From the NCBI GenBank assembly GCA_017163975.1, contig JAFFSR010000136.1, positions 14,009,501 to 14,073,500 of the forward strand: a stretch of DNA of 64,000 nucleotides. Reading direction: 5' to 3'. Below the pieces are notes generated by a model. The model saw only the letters and a program-made list of their open reading frames with translations. It searched no databases and was not told where the DNA came from. The translations under genes and the position numbers were made by a program. This document shows, piece after piece, positions 48,372 to 60,222 of this stretch. The stretch comes from Anastatus disparis (Eukaryota > Arthropoda > Insecta > Hymenoptera > Eupelmidae). Every line of letters starts with the position of its first letter. The first letter of the stretch is position 1.

Positions 48372-48958
48372 GGGACTGAACGTAGCGAGCGGCGGTAGCG
48401 GGGGCTAAGGCTCTTGGCTTGCGCTCTATGGGACCAACGTTCGATTACCCGGTAAAATTTTCGAAAATTTTTTCTGAATTTTTCTATGAGGAATAGAACT
48501 CGAAGACCACAAAAACTAATTAAAAAGTCCCATTGGGCAAAAACAATATTGAAATAAAGTCCCATTGAGCAACACTTGAAAAGAAAAAATAACTACTTTG
48601 TCATGGCCTAAAGTTAACAATAACACAGGCCAATAAAAATCTGATGAAAAAAAGACTGAACGTAGCAGGAGTGTCGGTAGCTCAGGGACTTAGGCTCTTG
48701 GTGTTCGCGCTTTAATAGACCGGGGATCGATTCCCCGAGAAAATTTCGAAATATTTTTTTATTATTTATTCACGGGGAATAGAACTTGAAGACCACAAAA
48801 AACTAATTGAAAAGTCCCATTGGACAAAAACAACCTTGAAATAAAGTCCCATTGGGCAATATTTAAAAAGAAAAAATAACTACTTGGTCATGGCCTAAAG
48901 TTAACAGTAACACAGACTAATAAATATCTAATGAAAAAAAAACTGAAATAGCATTTCT
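48372..48958 (+). mobile_element. SINE family 2, tandem dimer
   Basis: Two ~290-bp direct copies (about 48372-48656 and 48657-48958) starting gactgaacgtagc. The second retains a tRNA-like head with A box (ggtagctcagggac) and B box (ggatcgattcc). Both share a body containing gaagaccacaaaaa, aaagtcccattgggcaa and tcatggcctaaagttaac. The first copy's head is more degraded. Different from SINE family 1. Confidence 0.75.
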
Positions 48959-49060
48959 TTCTGTTCAGCGGAAAAGAAGTACGAACTTTACGCTGGGGGA
49001 TATAAAATATATTTAAATTACGCTAAAACTTTTTCTGAAACTTTAATTTTCTTCTTCTAG

Positions 49061-51207
49061 ATAATAATTTTAAACGAACCAACGGCTGGATTAGATCCAA
49101 TATGTAAACGAGAAATTTGAAATATATTATTGGTAATTTTTTATTTAATATTTATTTATCAATGTATGTTAATATTCAAACCATCTTAAACCTTCTTTTT
49201 AAATAAAAGAAAATCAAAAGAAAAGCAACAATTTTAATTAGTACTCAAGATGTGGAAAAACCTGAAATCCTTAGCGATAGGATTGCAATATTACAAAAGG
49301 GTATTTTAAAAGCCTATGGTTCGCCAGTATTTCTGAAAGAGCTTTTAAGTATGTAATAATTAAATTAATTACGTTTTTTTTTATTAAAAAATGCTTAAAT
49401 GACTTTTAATTTTTACAAAGGCAACGAAAAAACAAAGGAAAGGGATGCACAGAAAATTCCTAGCTGTATAGATCCAGAAAAAAGTCAATCAGTACCTGAT
49501 TCACTAGATCAAATGATAACTATGGAACACAAATCTTCAAAGTAAGTCATTTTAATTGTATGATATAAATTTTTTTTTTTGACGATTACTTCAACTTTAT
49601 GTTTCTTATATATATATATATATATTATTTCTAAACATTTTGTCACAAAAATATACTTTTTAATATTTTAAAAGTCTAAAGTAAGTAAAACGAAAGCAAA
49701 TTTAATATACATTAGTGATTAAACTGATGATTGGTTTTAATATGTTTATTCGTATAGAATTGAACAAGATCATAAAACTAGTGAAACAAGAATGTCATCA
49801 TATTCTATTGTAAAATTTATAAATATTAAGTTTTTGTGGAATTCAACAAAAGCATTGTTGGATAAAAAAGAAATATACGCTATGAGGATTTCAGAGACAT
49901 TTTTTAAAACACGACATTTAATATTGTTTTTGGTAATTTTTTTTTATTTACTTATATATCCGATACCGTCAATTAGCATAAAATAATAAATTGCATTATT
50001 TATTTTGTATTATAGTTCATCATGCCATTGCTACTCGTTTTATTTATATTATTGGATTACAATGCTTTGGAAAATACGACTACCCAGTAGAAATAGAACT
50101 TAACATGTATCAAATGCAGTATGCATCGAGACTTCGGTATCCATTGTATACTTATAGACATAATAACAGGAGCAAATTATATGGAGACAATTACCAAATG
50201 CATGCCGAAGAATTTGAAGGAAAAAGAATCGATCATCTGAAAGAAGATCTTAATTTTACTGCGGGTACGAATAAAATTTTTTTTTTACTTTATCTAACGT
50301 CGCTGTATTTCAGCTATCAATGCGATGCTCATTAGCGATGGAGATCGTCAGTGTGTTTGTGAACAAAGCACATGTAACGTACAGTGGTGCTTGCATTAAT
50401 CTTGTCGAGAGCGGAATTCGAATTTGGAACCTCGAGATTACGAATCCATCGCTTTACCGACTCAGCTACTGACGACCTCTGAATTAAATTTTATTAATTT
50501 CATTGTATAATGACATTTTAATATGAAAATAAATATATTACTTTGTTATTTTAGCTTTAATGGAATTCGAAGAAAGAGATCCTTTGGATTATGAGCGTAG
50601 ACTATTAGTTGCAGCAGAATTTACTCGTAATTCTAATGCTATGCGAGCAACTGCTTTGTATAACGCAGAATTAAGCCAATATGCTGAATCTATATCAGTA
50701 AATTTACTTACTAATGCATTAATTAAAACGTTAATAGGAACTGATCATAGTATATCAATGATTATTCAAGAATTTCCTCATAAAAAAGATAGTTCAGTAC
50801 TTTATGATTTAATAAATAAGATATCGATATTCAAAAGTTATGCTATTGTATTTGTTCTTTCAATCTTTTTCAATGTTACAATGGCCTTATTTGTCATTCC
50901 TCCAATGGATGAGACACGATCGAATTTTAAACAGTCACAACGAATAATATTAATAAATTTAAATAAAATACATTATTTGTATAAATTTTTAGCAATGAGC
51001 TGTAGCAATGGAACGTTCAAAAATCCTTTGAATTATTATAACAGCTTTAGCGACAACATATCATTGGAAGAAAATATTTTGAATTTATGCATCATGCCTA
51101 TATTTTATTTGATATTGCTCGGCTTTTTAAGATGTATAATCATAAGTTATACCAAAGAAGAGTTTGAAATCAACGTTGATCGCAACAATAAACTTGTTGA
51201 ACATTGA
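49061..51207 (+). pseudogene. ABCA-type transporter fragment, multi-exon, broken
   Basis: Apparent exons: 49061..49132, 49221..49348, 49421..49541, 49758..49932, 50016..50282 and 50555..51207. Exon 1 holds the Walker B/D-loop (ILNEPTAGLDP, Asp replaced by Asn) and then a TGA at 49118-49120 where Trp is expected. Exon 2 holds the H-loop region (LISTQDVEKPEILSDRIAILQKG; Gln replaces the usual His). A Ser/Glu/Lys linker and part of a second transmembrane domain follow, with hydrophobic segments near the start of exon 5 and in exon 6 (SYAIVFVLSIFFNVTMALFVI; FYLILLGFLRCIIISY). Exon 5 must change frame near 50085. There is no Walker A, ABC signature or second nucleotide-binding domain. ABCA proteins move lipids across membranes. 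This copy lacks both ends and key residues, so it is almost certainly dead. A SINE sits in the last intron. Confidence 0.75.
50283..50480 (-). mobile_element. SINE family 1, copy C
   Basis: Full-length reverse copy within the ABCA-like gene. The tRNA-like head lies at 50400-50478 (A box tagctgagtcggtaaagc on the - strand), then the body, then the tail gcgacgttagataaagtaaaaaa. It matches copy A at 14.4 kb end to end, which fixes the element's limits. Confidence 0.85.
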
Positions 51208-51224
51208 TTTACTTTTATTTTTAT

Positions 51225-51568
51225 AACCTGAATTTCAACATTTTGGATTTTCACCCTAAACGTTGATTTTCAACGTTCTTCATGCCTTTGTTTTAAACGT
51301 TAATTTTAACTTTTTACAAGAATTTGTTTTTAACGTTGAAATCAAAGTCAAAATTCTAAGTTTGAAACTAAGTCTTATAAAATGTTAAAATCAACGTTGA
51401 AAATCAATGTTTAATACAAAGCTTTGCAAGACATTAAATCAATGTTGAAGTTAAACTTTCAAAACAAAGTCTTATAAAATGTTAAAATCAACGTTCACAA
51501 CAAAGGTTAGAAGAACGTTGAAAATCAACGTTTAGAATAAAGAATTTAAAAATGTTGAAATTCAGGTT
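51225..51568. mobile_element. MITE with ~60-base inverted ends and CAACGTT motif array
   Basis: 344 bp. The ends aacctgaatttcaacattt and its complement continue pairing through taaacgttgattttcaacgtt. The interior repeats aacgttga/tcaacgtt in both orientations many times. It starts 18 bases after the ABCA-like stop codon. No coding capacity. Confidence 0.7.
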
Positions 51569-52361
51569 AAAAACAAAGGTAAAGGTAAAGAAATAGATAA
51601 ATTTAAATAAACAATAAATTAAGTAAGTCCGTTACTAAACAAGCATCTAACGAAATCAACAAAAAACTATAATTATATATAAAAATACCCATATAAAACA
51701 ACTCATACAAAATATAATTTATATATACTCATATATTTATATATTAATATGTAATTTATATCTTAAATATTAGACAAAGGTGTGGGGAGGTACTCTTGAA
51801 GCCTGCCATAAAGGCCAAAAGTGTAAGCCATATATTATTATTATAATAATTATTATTATTATTACTATTATAATAAGTATTATAAAGTATTATATAAAGT
51901 ACAAACAAGAACCGACGCATTGGCCGAGTGGTTCGGCGCGCGCCAGGTGAATTGCAAAATGAAGCAGCATTGGCCGTAGCTAGTACTCGGATAGTCCGAT
52001 CTAAACTTGCTTTTTTTGTGACGACTGCTTGGGCGTGCTAACCACACGACAATGCGAGAGGGAGGTGTAGCCAATACGGTGTAGGTATCCTTATAAAAGG
52101 GTACCTAATACCGAATTTGCTATATTCACCGACGCGTTCCGGAGAGGGTTTTCCCACTGAGTTTGCATATGGGTTTTTCCCTCTTAACGGATATAAGCCC
52201 AAGCGAATGCGGAATGAGTTAAGGTAAAAGAAAGAAAAAAATGTAAAATGTAAGAATAAATAAAGGTGTAGCGAATACTCTGAGGCTGGCCAAGAGTCGG
52301 ATGAAGTGGAGACAATCAAATTTATAAAGTACAAATAAAATAAGACCATTGTAAAAAATTA
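51569..52361. other. Mixed repeat-like sequence
   Basis: Contains a (tta/att)n stretch near 51830-51890 and two loosely similar direct segments (51778-51825 and 52263-52310: aaggtgt.g.g..tactct...gcctg.c). At 51915-51945 a tRNA-like A-box string (tggccgagtggttcggcgcg) occurs without a B box. No supported gene. Confidence 0.35.
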
Positions 52362-52576
52362 GGGGTATGCAAATACTCGAATAATCGAGCTCGAGTGTCG
52401 AGTCGAGTATTTTCTGTAGTAATTCGAGTTACTCGAGTTATTCGAATAACTCGAGTCGTTCGAGTAACTCGAGTTATTCGAGTAATTCATTTTTTTTGAG
52501 TAGCTCGTTAAATTCGAATAATTTTAAAAGATCGAGTTAATACTCGACTTGACTCCAGCTCGTCGAGTCACCCCCA
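52362..52576. mobile_element. hAT-like MITE
   Basis: Ends taggggtatgcaaatactcga and ...agctcgtcgagtcacccccat are inverted relative to each other. The interior is a dense array of actcga/ttcgaa/ctcgag motifs. The 8-bp duplication expected of hAT is not clear. Confidence 0.55.
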
Positions 52577-52624
52577 TAAAAATATATAGAGTTTATATAC
52601 AAAATATCTTTGAATACAATGTAT

Positions 52625-53253
52625 TAGTTATATACGTAACTTGGGAGTACGAAGGATGAATACAGGCGAGACTAAAGTGTTTGTCGCTTGAGTAGCAGTT
52701 GGTCGAGGGCGCGCGAAGCGCGCCCGAGACTGACTGCTGCTCAAGCGACAAACACTTTAGTCAAGCCTGGATTCAGAATCCTTCGTACTCCCAAGTTACG
52801 TAGATAAGTTTATGTCGTTGGTAGGCCGTATGAGGAACTATAAAAATGATTTTTTTAAATTAATGATATATGTTTTATTAAAAAAAAGTAAATAATGTCA
52901 TTATTTACTTATTTATTTTACTTATTAACTGTTTAACTTTGAAAATTTGTTCAAACAAAACATTCTGTAAAGTTAAGATTTTATATGAATTTGTATGAAC
53001 ATTGACATATCTAACGACATTCTTTTGTTTTCACTAACCTACGAATCGATGTCACTCGCGTCATATACGGCCATGCTATGTGATATCTCGATCTGTCAAT
53101 ACTCCCTTAGGGAGTATAGAGCTGTCAATACTCCCTAAGGGAGTATTGACAGAGAGAATATCGTCGAGATATTAGCATGAACGTATGCAAGGCCTATACA
53201 AATTTAGCGTGGTCTATAGGTATTCCACCGAATACGGCCTACGACGACATAAA
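52625..53253. mobile_element. Multi-hairpin foldback element, family 1, copy 2
   Basis: Same 629-bp structure as 43016-43644 with only scattered differences. Some differences restore pairing: its tip is gggcgcgcgaagcgcgccc, fully paired, where copy 1 has gcgcgttc. Ends are tagttatatacgtaac and gacgacataaa. Recent duplication or transposition. Confidence 0.85.
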
Positions 53254-53697
53254 CGAACAATACGTGATATAATTACTGTGAACTGTAATAAAGTCAATTC
53301 CAAAAATATCAATTAGTTATAACTTTTGTAAAATTATAATTTTCCATTATTTTGTCTTTGAAATATTACATGTTTGGCAATGTTCTATTCGTATTTTCAT
53401 AAACAATATGATTAAGACCAAATAATTATAGTTTTGTTAGTACCTGAAAAATAAACAAAATAATGCAAAATAGTAGTTAAAACGAAAATGTTTGTATGAG
53501 ATCGAAAGATAAGAGAAAATACTGTGTCAAATGGAACTAAGAGTAAAAGTCACATATAAGTTCCCACTAACTCAGAAATTCTCCTACCCTTCCAATTATT
53601 TATATTGGCAGCAATAAGAACCCAATCTAATCCGAGTAATATTTTTTGCAAATAGTAGGGTAGAAAAAAGATTAAGGATGGGTTTATTTTTACATAA
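53254..53697. other. AT-rich spacer
   Basis: No gene or repeat recognised between the foldback copy and the candidate LTR. Confidence 0.35.
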
Positions 53698-54558
53698 GGC
53701 CTGTAACGTTTTTATTTCCCGCGGGTGGGAAATATTATGTCTTTACCTCCTGTTGCCAGACGCTTCAGTGAGTGACCAGGGTTCGAGGCAGGAGGTCGGT
53801 TAGGACGGACGGTGGAAAGATGAAGGATAGTAAACGGGTTGACACGTTTCTTTATGCTAGGGAGTACCAGAGCTTTATTGTACTCTAAACTCATATAATA
53901 CAACGACGTATAACAATAATTGATGAAATGTAACAAACTAACCTAACTTATATAAACCAAAATGACTAACCTAATATATGTACGCGTCAAACAAAGAAAT
54001 AAAGATTGAATTTAATATAAGCCACTTGATGGCTTATGCGCCTCTTGTTGGCGATAAAAATAAATGAAATCAAAAATAATAGAAATAACTTTTATCTTTA
54101 ATAATAAGTCAACATAGACTAACGGCGGTTAACGGCCTGGAAGGTTTAATGAACAAAACAAAGTTATAATAATTATAATATTAATAAACTAATCTAATAA
54201 CGGTGGGTGGACGACACCCTTAGTGCGGCAACGCGGAATATGGCTGAAGGCCTGTGATTCTCTAATACGCGACAACCACACGTGGTTAGAGAAATCTTAG
54301 CTTGCCTCTTTCCGGCGGCGGCAATAGGTGGGAAGCACCCTTAATACTAACTTAATACTACGGTTATAGTAGGTGGAAAAACACCTTAAAGTTACTATGA
54401 ACTAATCTTAGACAAAATGTCTTATATACGGATCGGTGCGGCGGCTCGGCGGTATATAACGGTTCGGTGGAAATCACCCTTAATATCAAATATTAGTTAA
54501 TAATGAATTAATAAGAATTACTATTTACAAAACGGCCGGTACGGCGGCTCGGTAGTAC

Positions 54559-55674
54559 TAGTAATATACGCAACAAGTGATGTACGAAGGGATAATATTG
54601 GCAGGGGTCAATGTTTTTTGCGCGAGCAGTAGAAAGTCGAGGGCGCGCTTGCGCGCCCGAGATTTTCTGCTGCTCAAGCAAAAAACATTTAACCCTGCAA
54701 ATATTTTCCCGACGTACATCACATGTTGCGTAGATTATTTTATGCTGTTGTAAGCAGTTAGAGGAACAATAAAATTATAAGTATATAATTGAATACATTT
54801 TTTACAATTTTTCAATGTATATATCATGAATTTATAAAATGCGAAAGAATCAATTTTGTAGAATTTAAAGAAGCGTGGAACAAGCGTGAAACGAGGCTGT
54901 CTTGCGCGCGCAGACGAGTCTGCGCGCGCGCAAGCGCCACATGTTGTCGTGTGACGCTTCGAGAAACAAAGCAAGCGATGCTTACTGTATCGCTGGGATA
55001 CATAAATTTTTAATTCACAATTATTTTAATATTTTTCTTTGATTTACTAAATATGATAGATACATCTGTTTATAAAATCTTTTCTTCTGTTACGTTTGTT
55101 TGTACTTGTAAATATGAATGTACAAACTTATAACTGAAAAGTTTTAAAATTTTTTTATTTCTCTTACAATTTTACAAGTTTTATGTTTATTCTATTTTTT
55201 TCACTGCATCACTTTTACTGTGATTTTTTTTCACTATTAACTCTAAATTTTATTATTAATAAATCAATATGAACCATTATTTATTTAATGTATATTTTAA
55301 AAAATGTATTTAATACGAAAAAGACCATTATGAAATTTGAATATGCGCGGGACTTAACTATGCGGCGCCGATCGTCTAACGCGCCTGTTTATGTTCTCAA
55401 GTTTACACTACTATCCTTTCCAAACACATCGGCGCTCACTTCGTACTGAAGAGTTTTGTTGTATCCCAACTTACTATAGCATATTGAGTATTTCCCCGGG
55501 GATATATTACTTGTTCATATATCCCCGGGGAAATAAGCTGACAGCAAATATACTTTAGTACAAAATATCACAAACAAAATACAGCGGCGCTGCGAGCGCA
55601 ACTATAAGAGACCCCAATACCCATTTGACTAGCCTACTACATACGACGCCCTCTACTGCTTACTACAGCATAAA
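54559..55674. mobile_element. Multi-hairpin foldback element, family 1, diverged copy 3
   Basis: Same plan as the 629-bp copies: tagtaatatacgcaac start, long hairpin (54565-54735) with tip gggcgcgcttgcgcgccc, outer stem ttatgctgttgtaagcagt / ctgcttactacagcataaa, and an inner palindrome (tttccccggggatata...tatatccccggggaaa). Arm sequences differ greatly from copies 1-2, yet pairing is kept. It has an extra palindrome (cttgcgcgcgcagac/gtctgcgcgcgcgcaag) near 54900. The short open frames here come from the palindromes. Confidence 0.75.
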
Positions 55675-56250
55675 AACTAATATGATCTTATATTAAGTTA
55701 AACTAATCTAATATATACAGGACGGGCGGTACGGCGGTACAGCGGTACGGCGGTTCTCTCGGTCGCATTCTATTTAAGCCAGCGAGCACACTCGGCAAAG
55801 ATTAATTGCGTCTCGACTTGCGTCTAATGGTTTGATACATTAGAGCGAGCGAGAGAGAGTGGCTTTTCTTATAAGGCCTAGGAGCCTCATATAAGAAAGC
55901 CAGTACTGTATACTGCTTTCTCTCTCTAGGCCAGCGAACGCACTCGGCTAAGAGAGAGGGAGAGCACAGTACCCAATGCCTCGACTCTTCGTTTTTTTTT
56001 TTTTTTTTTGTTTGAAGGGTCGAGGAGGGGAAATCTTCAAAAAACACCCCCGTAGGGGTAGTGTCGGATTCACCCGCAGGTGCCTACCGACTAAAACCGC
56101 CTCCCCGTAGGTTACCAACCAAAATGGTTATGAACCTTAAGAAGAAGAAAATTGAGAGACAACGGTGGCTCATACAGCGGGGACTGTATAGCACTCGCGC
56201 AAATTGCGAAACACGAAATAGACTGTTTAAAGTCAGTTAGTGAAGAAGGG

Positions 56251-59099
56251 TTATGGAGATCGAATCAGAGAGCATGGCCTTCTGAATCGATCGTTGGATT
56301 TACGACGGTAATTTACAAGAAATTTTATGCTAGGATTGCTGTGTTTAGAGATAGAGAGACGGAGATTCGCAGCGTGTTTGTTCGCTGCTTCTGGAATTGA
56401 GTCGATACCGGTTTCTTTTAAGATTTGATTATTTCGAATAAACCAGGGATCTGAAGAGAGGAGCGTAGGAGGCGCATGTAGGTGCCTTGGAGTTTAGCTA
56501 TACGGTTAGGGTTTGCGGATCCCCAAATTGGGATCGCGTAAGTGCAAATACTGCGGATAATGGCATTAAAAGCGCGGGCTTTTGTTTTCTTAGTTAGTGA
56601 TTTATTATTGAAGAAAGGCTTTAAGGCAGCATAAGCACCTTGGCATTTGGCTCGGACTGAATCGATTTGTTTTTGCCATGTGAGTTTACGATCGAAGGTA
56701 ACACCCAGGTATTTGGCTGAAGAACTCCAGTCAACACGATGGTTGTTAACTAGGAGATTTGAAGGAGTACGATTTCGTCGAGAGAAGAATATGGCAACGG
56801 ATTTGGATTCGTTGATTGCTGCTCTCCAAGTGTGGTACCATCTTACCACTTCTGGGGTGAATTTGTTTAGTACGGAGGAGCAATGAGTGATAACTTTTGA
56901 AGTATAAATGAGGGCTGAGTCGTCGGCATATTGAGCAACTAGAACTTTATTGTCCTTGGGGTAGTCGTAAGAGAATATATTAAAGAGAGGAGGAGATATT
57001 TTCAGAACCTTGGGGAACCCCTGCAGTAATGGGTCTGGGAGAAGAGAGAGACTTACCCACACGGACCCGAATGGTCCTGTCTGTGAGATAGGATTTGATG
57101 ATGCCTATGAGGTAGTGTGGAAATTCTAGTTTAATGAGTTTGTAGATCAGACCTTCGTGCCAGACTCTGTCGAAGGCTTGTTTTACATCTAGCAAAAGCA
57201 TGCTGGTATGTTTTCTCTTGTTGAGGTTATCGGCTATGAACTCCGACACACGGAGGAGTTGGTGAACTGAACCATGTTTTCTACGGAATCCATGTTGAAA
57301 TTCGGGGACGATACTTCTTTCGTCGACGAATTGGTCAATACGACAGCGTATGACCTGTTCAGCAATTTTACTTAAGGAGGAGAGTAGACTGATGGGTCGA
57401 TAGCTAGATGCAGAGCTTAAGGGCTTACCGGGTTTAGGAATTAGGATAACTATTGCTTCTTTCCAAGCTTTGGGAAAGTATCGTAATCTCAACATTGCAT
57501 TGACAATGTTGGTAATAGCGACAATGTGTTTACGAGGAAGAATTTTGAGGACTCCGTTCCCAATGCCGTCAGAGCCTGGGGCTTTTCTATTTTTAGGGAG
57601 CGAATGATTTTTGAGATTTCATGGGGAGAAGTGTGTTGGAATTCGGCGTCAGAAAATTGAAATTCATGCACAGTCTCAGTAACGTGCTCGTGGAAAAGAG
57701 AGGTTTCGTTCGAACTGGGGAGTGGAGAGCATTGTTCTTCTAGAGAGTCCGCGAAGATTTCAGCTTTCTCTTCATCAAGAGAGTAGGAGATATTGTCTCT
57801 TTTTAAAGCAGGTAAATGGGTTTTGCGATTTCGGAGGGATTTGATAATTTTCCAATTACTTTTAGGGTTGGCCTCGGCTTCAGCTATATAGTTTTCGAAG
57901 GCAAGGTCATTTGTTTCTTTAAGAGCTGAGGTGAGTTCTTTTTGGATAGCGTTTAAGCGAGTACGATGTATGGGGTTTCGATAAGTTTGCCAGAGTTTAC
58001 GGATTCTATTTTTAGTTACGATTAGCTTTTTTGTAGAGCTGGGAAGGTTAGTTTTGTGGGGTTTGGGAGTAATGGATGAGCTGGCCTTTTCTATTGAGTT
58101 GGTTACCTCGTTTGTGAGATTCAGGATGGCTGCATCGATATCTTCAATGGAGTGTATCTGACTTCATTTGAAGTCGGATGTTTCGAGAATGTATTTTAGA
58201 TGAAGGAAATCTATGCTTGTTTTGGTGGGGGGATTGAGGGTAGGATTTATTGGTATTTCGATATATACCGGATTGTGGTCTGAATTTAACTCTGCGCAAG
58301 TCCAAGGGTCCTTGTCGAGAGAGATATTTTTCGTGAGAAAAATATCTAAAATTTCTGGTTGATGTTGAGTAGTACCAGGGAAGTGTGTTGGGGAGGCAGG
58401 GGCCTCGATAGAGAAATTGTGGCGAAGGTGTAAACTCCAGAGAGAGTTTCCTTTAGTGTTGTTTGAGAGACAACCCCAATGCTTGTTTTTGGCATTCAGG
58501 TCTCCAGCAACGACGGTGGGAATATTTGAATCAAAAAGTAGGGGGATCTCGGACATATTATTGGTGTTTGGGGGAGAGTAAAGAGAGAAGATACGAAGGG
58601 ACTTATTTGCAAATTCGGTTTGAATGCCAACCACTTCGCAAGTGATGGCCGTATTGATGCTGATAGGTTTGTGACGAATAGAATTTCTAACAAGAATAGC
58701 GACGCCACCTCCTTGTGAGTTAGGGCGATCTTTTCTGTATATTGAAAAGTTGGGTATGAATAGGTTCTTATTAGGATTTAGATGAGTCTCGGTTATGCAG
58801 GCAACATCGATGTGGTTAGCCTCGAGCTCTGTAACTTTCGTTCTATTTTGCGACAGAATGCTGTTAGCATTCCAAGTAAGGATTTTGAGGGGTTCGTCTT
58901 TATTGACTGATGATTGGAAGCAAGGAGTCGAAGAAGTTACGAAAAAGCTGCTCGAGAAGTTGAGCTTTTGGGTTTTGGCTTGGAACCACCTTGGGCAGAT
59001 TAGACGCCGGGGCTGGCTGTGTTGGAGGTTGGGACCGAAGTTGTGGCTGAGATACGTTTTGTGGACGAGAGGCAGGCTGGGAGCTGGCCATCTTGGCAT
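56251..59099 (-). pseudogene. Jockey-like ORF2 (endonuclease + reverse transcriptase), broken
   Basis: N-terminal AP-type endonuclease: LTWNANS, ITETHL, VAGDLNAKN, LDIF and SDHNP, in the frame ending at a TGA at 58164-58166. The same frame then continues open. Reverse transcriptase follows, with LIPKPGKP, SYRPISLLSSLSK, LLDVKQAFDRVWHEGL, AGVPQGS and QYADDSALI, then the thumb (AKYLGVTFDRKLTW) and the tail with WGSANPNRI. Frameshifts lie near 57595, 57000 and 56445. A TAA in the recovered frame at 56251-56253 ends it. It would nick target DNA and reverse-transcribe the element's RNA. No RNase H domain, unlike the 24.5-kb LINE, which fits the Jockey clade. Confidence 0.88.
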
Positions 59100-60222
59100 A
59101 GCTAACGTTGGGGTTTCGGAGGAGGGGTTTTCTAATAGGCGTATTAGGGGTTGGTTGAATTCTGGGGGGATTTTGTTGGGGTCTTATCGGAACTTTGGGA
59201 CAGCCACCATAGGTGGCTCGATGCGGGCCTTGACAATTGGCACAGAGTGGAGTAGCGTTTGGTTGATCCTTGGTACGGCAGGAGGCAGTAGCATGATTTC
59301 GAGAGCAGAAGGCACATCGCCAGTCTGCGTGACAGTAGTTTGCTGTGTGGAAGTATCCAAGACATCGGCGGCATATGGGGGTTGCGTTTGTTTTACGTTT
59401 GGATTCTACAGTTATCCTCAAACCCTGTAGGTTACTCAAGTTAAAGATTGTTTTGGCTGATGGGGCGGATGGATCGAGATGAACTGCGACTAAAGGCCAG
59501 ATTCTATCTCCTCTCTTCATTCTGTAGACGCTTTTAACTGCGGGAATTGTAGTAGTAAGCTCGTCTAGTATGTCTTTTTCTGGTATTGTTTCCGTGACTC
59601 CTCTGATGATAACGATGAGGTCTTTGTCTTCTTCCAATTGATTGGTGGTGTATTGAATTTTCTTTTTATCGAATTGGGCGGTAAGTGTACGAAAATCGTT
59701 TACTGTTTTAGGATAAATCATGACTGATTTGGAGGTGTTCTTTGCTTTGCGGATTTCGATGTCGGAAGAATTGATTTTGGCGTTGATTTGTGGCCAAAGT
59801 TCTTTGTTAAGGATGCAGATAGGAGGGGGACTACGTTTTGAATTAGAGTTTTCCTCTTCTTCTTCTGAAGAAGAAGAGTAAGAAGACTCTGAGGGGGTAG
59901 CATCGCGTCGGCGTTTGTTTGGGTGGTTTATTTGAGAGTTGTGAGAAGGGGACTGTATTTGTGTGTTGGTTGCAGTTTTAACTGCAGGATTTTTTAAAGT
60001 ATTATTGTTATTTTGTATACTTACGTGAGAGGTTTCAGCGGATGTAGGGTTAGCTGTTTCCTTGTTAGGGAACGATGATGTTTCCATTTTATCAGATTGA
60101 TTTGGGCAGAGCCTTTGCAAGGCTGCTTCTAAAGTAGTTAAGGTGTGTCGGCACTGGTCGATGGCTTGCACCAGTTGCTCCATTGAGAGAGTATTTGGAT
60201 CAGGGAGTAGCTCAAGATTCAT
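58900..60222 (-). CDS. Jockey-like ORF1 (Gag-like nucleic-acid-binding protein)
   Basis: 440 residues, intact. An N-terminal Asn/Ser-rich region carries a KRRR basic patch and a Ser/Glu run (SSYSSSSEEEEE). A central globular region (~150-270) resembles the RNA-binding part of Jockey Gag proteins. Three zinc knuckles follow: CRRCLGYFHTANYC, CAFCSRNHATASC and CANCQGPHRATYGGC. The tail is Pro/Gln/Ser-rich. It would bind the element's RNA and form the particle for retrotransposition. The start is the first ATG after a 129-base leader. The stop overlaps the beginning of ORF2, as in related elements. Confidence 0.9.
   Translation of the reverse strand: MNLELLPDPNTLSMEQLVQAIDQCRHTLTTLEAALQRLCPNQSDKMETSSFPNKETANPTSAETSHVSIQNNNNTLKNPAVKTATNTQIQSPSHNSQINHPNKRRRDATPSESSYSSSSEEEEENSNSKRSPPPICILNKELWPQINAKINSSDIEIRKAKNTSKSVMIYPKTVNDFRTLTAQFDKKKIQYTTNQLEEDKDLIVIIRGVTETIPEKDILDELTTTIPAVKSVYRMKRGDRIWPLVAVHLDPSAPSAKTIFNLSNLQGLRITVESKRKTNATPICRRCLGYFHTANYCHADWRCAFCSRNHATASCRTKDQPNATPLCANCQGPHRATYGGCPKVPIRPQQNPPRIQPTPNTPIRKPLLRNPNVSYAKMASSQPASRPQNVSQPQLRSQPPTQPAPASNLPKVVPSQNPKAQLLEQLFRNFFDSLLPIISQ

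Noticed and set aside
51911..51990. tRNA-like sequence with gccgagtggttcggcg A box
   Set aside because: No B box or acceptor stem is visible downstream, so neither a tRNA nor a SINE can be supported.
58463..59430. + strand open frames of 60-211 codons
   Set aside because: Shadows of the Jockey-like ORF1/ORF2 coded on the opposite strand.
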